From assembly GCA_043228905.1 (NCBI GenBank), contig JBHGNT010000002.1, forward strand, positions 4,836,001-4,900,000: a DNA stretch of 64,000 bases, read 5' to 3'. This document shows, piece after piece, positions 53,901 through 64,000 of the stretch. Every line of letters begins with the position of its first letter. The first letter of the stretch is position 1. Under the pieces are notes generated by a model. The model searched no databases, had not been told where the DNA came from, and saw nothing but the letters and a program-made list of their open reading frames with translations. This DNA comes from Azolla caroliniana. Lineage: Eukaryota; Polypodiophyta. The position numbers and the translations under genes were made by a program.

Positions 53901-55280
53901 TGTTTCTTCTGTCTTGGTGGTTTTGAAACTTTGCCTTTACATTTATACCACAACAGACAACACTCAAGCGTGCACTTTACCTCCTTTATATTTATGATTG
54001 ATTTATCATGTTTATTTTCTGTTTTCTGGTTAATCACTTATTCCAGAGATCTTTGTATTTAGCATCATTTGTCACTGATTTTTTCATTGAAACCATATAT
54101 TAATGCAAACAATGTAAGAATGTTTATTTTAGGGAAACTATGCAGTATCCTGAATCTTTCTTTCTTTTCACAAGTGCTCCTATTTTTTGTTATTTCCCAA
54201 AAAACTCCTGCTCTGTTTCATTTACTCGAACAGCCTTGGTCAATCCCAAAGAAAGAAAATTGGGATGAGTTGACCATATGCTTGCTCAAATAGCGCATAT
54301 AATTGCAATTTGGGGTTTGACAATGGACGTTTGTGGGGAATAATGAAAAGTTAGGGTCATTTGGGGAAGTAAAGAAGAAGCGGGGGACATTTTAGGGTTT
54401 TCCTTTGAATATATTTATTTGATTCTGATCTTCATATGCTTGCATTATTTGCAGAACAGTTCCTCTTGAGACACGCCCACTGAGCATTGCTGAGCTCTCT
54501 TCTAGCCTAAAAGAGTCAATTGGTTACACTTTGGCTCTCAAGCCTTCACAGATCGATCACAAGGATGCAGGTCGAGGAGTTTATCTGTCAGGCAAAGTAG
54601 GGCCAGGTACTGTAGTATCCTTTTACCCGGGTATTGTGTACTCCCCATCACAATATCGCTATATGCGTGGCTATCCGAGGATGGATATTGTGAACTCTTA
54701 CTTGGTATCAAGGTATGATGGTTTAATCATTGATGGGCAGTTCTGGGGTCAGGGGGATGAACTTCGACTTTTATGGGATGGTAGGCCAAGAGAAGTTTTA
54801 TCTGAGACACTGAAAATTGCATCGATACCTGATAGGAAGAAGCGAATGGACCTCATTGGCTCGTTATTTGGAGCCAAAGATACTCATATTGCTCGTAAGG
54901 GATCAATTATAGAACGACGAAATCCTTTGGCTTTAGCTCATTTTGTAAATCACCCAACGAAAGGGAAAAAGCCAAATGTGATGTTGTGCCCTTTTGATTT
55001 TGTTTTCGGAGATCCATACATGAGGCCCTACATTCCTAATGTTCATTTCGATCACAACAATGACCAAGAGATGAGAAGACAGGGTTTGGTCTGGACAAAC
55101 AACAAGAAAGAGGACAAGTGCAGTGATGATTCAGTCACTATCCGTACTCTTGTCTTATTATCCACGACTGAAATCTGTGATGAGGAATTATTCCTGAACT
55201 ACAGGTTGAGTAATCACAATAAATGGCCAGCATGGTATCATCCTGTGGATTCGGAAGAAGACAAGCGACGATGGTATTAA
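50980..55280 (+). CDS. SETD9-like: SETD9-like SET-domain protein
   Basis: Predicted exons: 50980-50997, 51126-51205, 52916-53181 and 54460-55280, giving 394 aa with consistent phases. The start codon is in a strong context (GCCGCCATGG). The N-terminus reads MAFLKK then IREAFRGVDRRTLQYEID. The SET region (from about residue 150) has DAGRGVYLSGKVGPGTVVSF, YPGIVY, YDGLIIDGQFWGQG, NPLALAHFVNHPTKGKKPNV, RTLVLLSTTEICDEELFLNY and a C-terminal WYHPVDSEEDKRRWY. This order matches animal SETD9: the GV(F/Y) strand, the YPG and IDG motifs, the NPLA...NH AdoMet-site motif and the EELFxNY end. SET proteins transfer methyl groups to lysine; the substrate here is unknown. The first intron carries little, the second is repeat-built. 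No inactivating change seen. Confidence 0.85.
51206..52915 (+). repeat. Intron 2 of the SET-domain gene: degenerate tandem repeats
   Basis: Roughly 15-20 degenerate units of about 70-100 bp. A good unit reads ATGCAT...TTTTCTTGTTAACAAGGTAA then CTTTAGCTCAAATTCTC. The first part equals the end of exon 2 plus its splice donor. Copies of TTGTTAA(C)AAGGTA-like sequence occur near 51478, 51660, 51973, 52210, 52755 and 52840, with GCAT-TTTTCTTG portions near 51815, 52118, 52285 and 52390. Confidence 0.7.
53182..54459 (+). other. Intron 3 of the SET-domain gene
   Basis: T-rich intron with donor GA|GTGAGT and acceptor AACAG|TT (54459). The acceptor five bases upstream would break the frame, so the downstream one is chosen. 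TGATTAATCACTTATT-like segments recur, a weaker version of the intron 2 pattern. Confidence 0.6.
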
Positions 55281-57009
55281 AAGGCTTAAGGTTTCTCATT
55301 TTCAATTTTGTTTTGATGAGTTTTCTCTGTCCATCCAAGTTTGCAGAACTGCAGAAATGGATGTGTCTCATGCTTCTTTTAAGACGAGCATCTCTATGAC
55401 TCCTGCCCCCTCTCTGTGATCAGATTCAAACATTGTGCTATTTCAAAATCACATGTTGATTTATTTGATCTTTCTTGCACTCCAAATAGGAGGATGCACA
55501 TAGTAGATGTATTATAGTTTTTAGAAGCGGTTCAAAAGTAAAAGTGCAGAACAGAGGAGTCGAGAAGAAATGGATGATGACATCTTTTTTAGAGTATTGA
55601 ATTTTATGAGTTTCCCATATGCAATAAATTTCATTTCATGCTATCTTGTGCGAATGATTTATTCAGGACTCAAGTGTTTAGTATCGCATCTCAATTTGAT
55701 TCCCAAGTCCCTTTAAGTTCTGCATTTAGCATGCTTGCCCATGTTCTTTTTCCTGGTTTTGCTTGCATTCTGCTTTTGAAACTCCCTGCAAGTATTTTCC
55801 TCTAGCTTTTACAACTGATATTAACAACACTCTGAAAATTCACACTTTCATTTAAGGGTGATGTTATTCATAATGATTGTTTGTTTGACATGGCCAAAAC
55901 TAGCATGTATGTATATTGTGGTAATTAATGATGGAAAGCATGAATATTTATGGTGTATTGGCATTATTATGCTTTCACTGTTGCATGAAAAATTCAAAAT
56001 ACTGAATGCTACTTCATGCATTTGACGCAACGATTGAATGCTAAAGGCTAAAGCATGGATATTGTTTCAATTTTGTTGGTACACCATATCCTTTATACAT
56101 AATTTTGAAGAATTTCAAGTGAAATAATACATTGTGCACCATTGATCTTGCTATCTTGAATTTTATAATATGTTTGTCTTGTCATAAAGCATACAGATGA
56201 TGGCCTTTGAAAATCTTAGATTTTGTGATAAGTTAGTCTTGGCAAAACATATATAGAGGAAAATTTGTTCTGAAAATAAAACCATTAGTGCAGGATATAA
56301 TCAACATGTCAAACTACATCACTTATGTTAGTATAGAAAAGAAATCCATGTTCACACCCCATGCAAGTTAATCCATGTTGCGAAAGTATTTTATAAGTAC
56401 CAATCTAGACATGTTGGGTTCATCTATAAGGACCAATCTAGGCATGCTCATTGCATGACCTCAAGTCTCAACGACATTATATTATTCATATATTTAAAAA
56501 GGTGAATTAATAGTTAATAAGTCTATTTCTTTTTTAAACCGAAGGTAATAACTAATATTTTCAAACCAACCTAGAATATAGGTGATATTAGGCCATGTGC
56601 AAGGATATCATGAGTGTAGCAAATGATTATATGTTGGTTGTCATCACAACACGTGAGCTTGCTTGAATTCATGCATTAAAAGGGGCTAGTTACTTTCGAA
56701 ACCATTACAAAAAATTGTGGCTCTCAATGTAAATGATAATATATAGGATTCGCTACTTGTAAAATGTAGAATATCAATGAACAGGGAATCATGTATGATG
56801 AGAAACTATGAAGACGAGCATTGATCACATATTAAAACTGTACACAAAAAGTCAAGTGCAAAGCTCATGGGTGATGCGACTTTTGGGTAAAGATTATGGA
56901 TGCTAATAACCCGAGGTAAGCTATAGATGACAAGAGAAAAAAGTGAGAATGTATAATAGGTTGGGTTTTCATAAGTAGCAGCTAAGCTATAAATGTAGTA
57001 GACATGACT
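55281..57009. other. 3' flank of the SET-domain gene
   Basis: AT-rich. AATAAA-type signals occur (CAATAAATTT at 55622). Nothing else recognised. Confidence 0.4.
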
Positions 57010-57110
57010 AGAGAGAGAGAGAGAGAGAGAGAGGTTCATGTCCAAAGGACATCATAAGGTCATGGGTTCAACCCCTACATTCCACAGCGACATAACTTAA
57101 GAGGATATAT
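57010..57110 (+). repeat. (GA)n run followed by SINE-like B box
   Basis: GAGA run at 57011-57034, then CATGGGTTCAACCCC (57063-57077), which matches a pol III B box. The A box is weak, so this is a low-confidence SINE candidate. Confidence 0.35.
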
Positions 57111-60100
57111 ATGGAGAACAAGGTATGAGAAAATTGGGTCTTGATCCCAAAACCCAAGGCTAGTAGGCTAACAACTAACAAGTTAACTAGGAAAAGCTAA
57201 TTTACAAAGGGAACTTGCAATGGATGTCAAGAAAATTTTGACGACAAATATTAAATGAGAAATACACCATTCTTGTTTCTAAGAACAAATTAAGTAATGC
57301 AAAACTTATTCTACTCTTCCTTACCTTCGTATTCTCAACCTTACGAGAAGTCCCTAATACTAAAAAAAGAGACGAAAAATCCCTCCATTCCTACACTTCA
57401 CGAAAACATTTTGAACATTATAATAGTGTTGCAATAGATGACATTTTTGGTGATTGCCTCCTATGTGTCCTAGCGAGACACTTTTAATAAAATGCTAATG
57501 TATCTTACAACACAATCTTCAGACAAAAAATCGAATGGCCTTGTTTTTCACACAACCAGTTTCCGATTGTTGGGATAGGCAAGACTCATTTCCATTCTTG
57601 TACTACTCCCATCTATAGTTTCACAAAAACAATCACGCTATTTTGTGTATCTTGTCATAAGATCAACATGTGTCTATTATCAAATTAAGGTAATCATATT
57701 GTAAATTGTGTGTCCTCATTAATGAATTAGTGTGATGTGTTGTGCACATTATGCATTATGTCATTGTGGACCAAGGTATAGTGTTTATGCTCACGCGTTG
57801 AACATTTAAGGTGGTTACAAATAAATTAAGGCAATCATTCAGCAAACCACATTTCCTCATAAAAGTTTCGTGATGAGATGTCAAGTTCCTCATGCATTAT
57901 ATCATTGCATGCCAACACTTACCGACAAAACATTTAAGGTGGTGATCGCACGTGTCCTGTTACAAGAAAATGACCTAAGTGTTTGCATGAAAATCATATG
58001 AAAAGAATCTTCATAAATGTAGAACCTCATTATAGATCAACATGAAATACTCTTCAATTTCCATTTTACAAGGAAAGGCCATCATTTTCACCCCTTGGGT
58101 TGTGGAAGCAGAGTTTTTTGGCGATTTGAACCAAAATCGCGAGATCTTAAACAAAAGATTTGCAAAGAATTTCTATACTGATTGCCATAAAAGTAATGCA
58201 ATAAGATGTGACTAATTTAAGAAATTAATCATTCAACTAACAAAACAAGTTGCCCACTACTAATGTTGCACGCTAATCATGTAAAAAAGGGACATCATCT
58301 TCCAGGATAGCTATTTAGATACGTTTCTAGCTGATTGGCAATGCTTTTTTGTTAGCCTTCATAAAAATTTATGATGAACAACATCAAGAAGGTCCCCTCA
58401 ACGCCTTCTCCACACATGCCTCAACTCTACGAGAAATCTAGGTTTTACTCGTTGCTCACAACTTCTTAAATCACCGAACATGTTGCATCTTTCCCAACTA
58501 CCGAGTACTATCATATCCCACCTCTCTACGTCACTTCAATATACAACTCTTTGTTTCTCTTTAAATTAATGTTTTCGATACACAATGCTTGCATACAATG
58601 TTTGTATTGTTTGTTTGTGGTTGACCCATTGTCTCACAACACGCCTTGAGACATCCCTAGTTCCAAAATGTTTGTTTTTGTTAGTAGAAGATCACTAATT
58701 CTCTTTAAATTGTTAAGCATTATACGCAACATGACTTCGTTTATAGGGTCATTGGAGAGTCTTTGTTATAATTGTTGTTTTGTTTTAATCGATAAGGATG
58801 ACAATTTTAGGTTTCCATATTTGCCCAAACATTATGGTACAAATTTATAAGAATTTCAATGTTGATGTCAATGGATCATGGGTCATTCATTCAAATTTTT
58901 TGGCATGGGAACTCGGGAATTTATGGGTTGGGGTGCTTGAACAAATAGGTTTGTTAATAATAATGTGACAAATGTTTGATGTTTTGCAGCAACATGTTTG
59001 GAAATATTTATATATAAGATTTACTACTACTAGCAATATTAAAGCTTAGGAGTCGTGGGATGGGTGGATGGATCATGGACTAATTCATCTTAAAAAAGCA
59101 AAATTTCCAAAGCCTACCATTGTTTTTGAATGAGTTCGTGGAATTGAATGAGAAGTTGAACCCCCCTCAACTTGTTTACCGAAAGAAAGTCCCCCATGAT
59201 GGATGTTCATTTCATAGTCATGTCTTGGTACTGTGTTGGTGCCGAAAAAAGGCAACATCATGCATGTCCATCTACATACACATGTCAACAAATTAGGTTT
59301 CCCTTCAAAGTCAGTACCAAGTTCAATGTCATCATTGAATACATTAATCGAAACCCATGATGGCCATAGAGTAATGGGAATTAACTAACACTAACCTATT
59401 TGCCCATCAATGTTTGCGGGTCAAACATGAGATAGGTATGGATTATTGGAGTAAAATGCTTCTCTTAAAGGGGAATTTCTTGCAACACGCAAGTTTTGTA
59501 TGTTACCGATCAACCAACTCATTAAGAAAACATTAACTACTTTGTGCTAATAAATAATTTCGATGGAAAACTTAACATATATCCACGTCTTGGTTATGTA
59601 CAAACAATGTGACAAAAATGCGTTACATTTATGGGGATTCCAACTCTCTTATTATTCAAATGAATATTGAGATTGGATATTTTATTTAGACCTAGGCTCC
59701 TGATTTGGTTCAATACTTTAGCTAGTCAAAATACGTTACAAGTTTGCGTGGGAGAGGGGGGGGGGGGGTGACACATTATGAATTCCTTTATTTTTCGATG
59801 GAAGATTATGGTTAGATACTTTGGTTACACATAGATCATAGAGTCTAGCAACTTAGAGGTCCTTGTTCTCATTGTTAGAGAACTTCGAATGCGTAAGTTG
59901 GATGTTTCGTCTCTATTAACACCAATTAAATAAGAGAAATTGGCTTCACCTCGTTTCGTGTATCCCCTCATTCAATCCCCAAAAAAATTATAACATTGTA
60001 GGTTCCACGCCTAAACAAATCGACAATCCATAAATGAACATGCAACTATACATGTGAGATATTGTAATTATATGACCATTACATGTGGTCATGTGCTCAT

Positions 60101-62689
60101 TGTCCGCATGCATGCACATCAAGATTTCCCCTCCTAAAAACCACAATTCCGATAAAAGTGACTATGTGCGCGATGTCACAAACCTCAAATCGAGATTTCA
60201 AATCCATATATAAGAAATTAACAATATTATTATTTATAATAATAAACTACATCACCTCCATATTTGAGTCATTCATTTCAATTTGTGAAGAGATTGATAT
60301 TGAACACATGTTGGATGATCGATATAAATCTTGTTCATGTAGTTACTTACACATAACCTTAGATATATTGAATATAGTGCGAATGCTTTAAGTGAGTACA
60401 TGACACCTTATTCTCGATCAACCTCATAAATCACAATCCACCGTAACTGCCTATGTAATATGTACAATATAAAATAACTAATGTTAAGGTATTCTGCAAT
60501 CATTTATATAGTTTAATTAAAGAGACAATACAAAGAATATGGGATTCGTGTGAAAAAAAACATCTATGATTTCAATGTGATTGTGCTTGTAAACCCCCTA
60601 TATTAAACACACACACACATATGCATTTATTTGCACATGCAAAGTACCAACTTTGCTAGTGTTGTGGTAGGCATATGGCTCCATGCATTTGCAACAGGTA
60701 AGGCGAAAATATTGTTGAAGGTGTTTTGTATTACAATGTCATGGACCAAGTTGGATTAATGTCATGAACCAATATCATCGAGTTTGATGCCCATGAATTA
60801 ACTTGAAGCTCCTATGCCGTAGGTTAAATAAACCTAGGTATTGGTGGATGCATCCAAATCTTGAAAGTGAAGAGTCAAAGGGCTATACAATGAATACACA
60901 TTAGAAAGAAGTGCAAAAGTATATTAACTAAATGTATTAAACCAATAAACCCTAGATCTATATAGGTCTTTCGCAAATTAATAGTTGGCTTAATTGAATA
61001 TTTTCATTTTGGTTACTTATATACATACTATCATAACGACTCTCCGATATGGAATGCATAGTGGGATGATAAAGTTATGGATAGAGAGACTAGGGAGAAA
61101 TAAAGGTGAAAACTCTTAAGAGCTATATCACACCTTCACCTAACCTTGTTGATACAACAAGGAATAGATCATCGATGTCGAACAAAGGTGTACAACCAAA
61201 CAAAATGCTACTATTTGAAACTAGTTCACAACTACAATATAGATGAAAAAATTAACAATTGTGTGTTTAAACTTTAGAAGCTTTTAAATATCTATACGAA
61301 TCTTGCCTAGGGTTTTAAATAGGCATAGTGAACCCCTCATGTTGCATCATAGGACACCTTTCTTATGGTGGTTTGTCCTAGCTATGACATGTATCTGACA
61401 ATCTTACTATGTGAGTCTGTGACTATGTATAGCGAAAAGAAATCTATGACATGTATCTAACTATGTGAGTCATGCCTAATAAACATTAATAACTAATCAA
61501 AAGACTTGAAGGCTAGTATCTTAATCTCTCTATAAGCCTAGGAATGTCTCGCTCGTACCTCTAAGATGTTCACAATGGTAGCTAGCCTGATACGTAACAA
61601 AAAGCCTTAGGTCTATGTCAAACCATTGTTACTAGAACTATGGTTGGCTACCCCATGGTTGTTCAATAACTTTTGTGTCTACTCTAGAGTCATTGGGCCT
61701 AGTATAGGGGTGATAAATCTCTAATGAATGTTGTTATGTACATCTTCATAACATACTTTTCGAAGATGATAAAATTGCCACATGCCAATTATAATTTCAA
61801 CGTGTTGACAAAGAAGTCAATCAACCAGTGAAATCAAAATAATCGGTGCCATATCAATTGGCTAACCTTGAGATCAAATGGTATGATAAGGTGTTCTTTC
61901 ACAATCATAAGCATTGCCTTGGAAGAAGTTTCTATAAGGACACTCACACTGACACCACCAATGAATGCCCAATGTCACAATCAATTGGTAATTTCCCATC
62001 ATTTCTCAAAGGTTCATAATTTGACAATGCATCTATCATTTTCTGCTTGGTTTGTTGCAAGTTGGACGAAAGAAAGAAAGCCGAAACTTAGTTGTGAGAT
62101 GATGTTTCACACAAAAATATTTCTACTAGTTAAAGCTAAATAAAGAAAGGCATCTCCCATACGAATCCAAGAGCATACCCTTGAGGACTAGAACATCTAT
62201 CCATTTTAGGGCTTGTAGAAACGAGCTGATGCCCATGATCTAAAATCTATTGGTGAATTTCATATCAATGCACAAAGTACTTCACTCCAAATTTGAACTC
62301 ATTCATACATGTCAAGCATTGAAAACTCTCTCTTTTCTCCACCATACTTTGTTGATGTTATATATTTTTGGAATGGTAAAATTGCATCAATAGTTTGCAT
62401 GTATGGCCTTACTTGTTACAATTATAATTGAAGAGTGATCAATACTCTCAAATTATTGAGAATACTTCTAATGGTTGCTTTTCATCTTGTAAGGGTGATA
62501 AGGAAATGTAAGAAAGAATCTAGTTGAAAAGTTCCTCGTGAGGTGCCGAATTAACGAGAAAGACAACAGTTGGATGCTTCGGTCATGAATAAAGAAATAT
62601 ATATACACACCTTTTTAGGATGGAGAGGACACATAGGAAACAAAAGGGAAGGTGAGAAACAAGGAAAAAAGATTGAAAAAGATGATGGG
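57111..62689. other. AT-rich intergenic DNA
   Basis: I see no gene, RNA or transposon that I can support. There is a poly-G run at 59758-59769 and a (CA)n at 60608-60618. Confidence 0.4.
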
Positions 62690-62870
62690 GAGGAGAGAGA
62701 GAGAGAGAGAGAGAGAGAAAAGAAAGAAAAGAAAGATATATTAACGTCTTCTAAGGCCAAAATTGGCCCATGAGACAATTGGTTTACAACAAAATGAGTA
62801 TTTATCCAATCATCATAACTAAAATAAAATAAAATAAAAATAGAGAGAGAGAGAGGACGAACGAGAGTGA
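62690..62870. repeat. (GA)n microsatellites
   Basis: GA runs at 62694-62718 and 62841-62853, with an (AAAAT)n run at 62822-62838. Confidence 0.85.
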
Positions 62871-63999
<1,129 letters not shown>

Positions 64000-64000
64000 G

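Noticed and set aside
54531-55280. SET-domain gene starting at 54531
   Set aside because: The codon there is TTG, and upstream exons in phase supply a longer N-terminus with a good ATG context.

Overview
This is nuclear DNA from a land plant. Evidence: a TIR1/AFB-type auxin-receptor gene with the usual three-exon structure, introns with GT/AG ends, plant LTR-Copia and Ty3/Gypsy retrotransposons (one with an initiator-tRNA-Met primer site), hAT and LINE remnants, and TTAGGG/TTTAGGG-rich gene leaders. The DUF7869-like and ParB-like pseudogenes at the left edge make me think of a fern, lycophyte or moss rather than a flowering plant, but that is a guess; the species cannot be fixed from the sequence.

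Layout. 1-6.2 kb: two divergent broken genes, a ParB-like protein on the minus strand and a DUF7869-like protein on the plus strand, separated by an array of nine 31-bp palindromes and a 9-bp minisatellite. 6.6-8.3 kb: a decayed LINE tail. 8.8-12.6 kb: 5'-truncated Copia element A (minus) with an internal micro-inversion. 12.8-15.7 kb: a decayed hAT transposon. 16.4-22.7 kb: an inverted LTR fragment of the Copia A family, remnants of a further LTR element, a LINE 3' end, a large tandem duplication, a SINE-like unit, a hAT MITE and a 39-bp tandem repeat. 24.7-28.0 kb: the auxin-receptor gene (minus, 574 aa predicted), preceded upstream by about 2 kb of repeats rich in TTTAGGGTTT and CCCTAA. 30.3-49.6 kb: a retrotransposon island made of a LINE tail, a solo LTR with perfect 5-bp target duplication, Copia B (31.6-37.05 kb), and a Ty3/Gypsy element (37.06-49.60 kb) with Copia C (39.7-45.1 kb) nested in it. 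51.0-55.3 kb: an apparently intact SETD9-like SET-domain gene (plus, four exons, 394 aa). 55.3-64 kb: AT-rich intergenic DNA with microsatellites.

Only two genes look functional: the auxin receptor and the SET-domain gene. All transposon reading frames are broken by stops, frameshifts or deletions, so the elements are relics. The strongest unexplained signals are the palindrome array between the two divergent pseudogenes; intron 2 of the SET-domain gene, which looks like a degenerate tandem array of its own 5' exon-intron boundary and so carries many decoy splice donors; and the local tandem duplications that recur upstream of both host genes.
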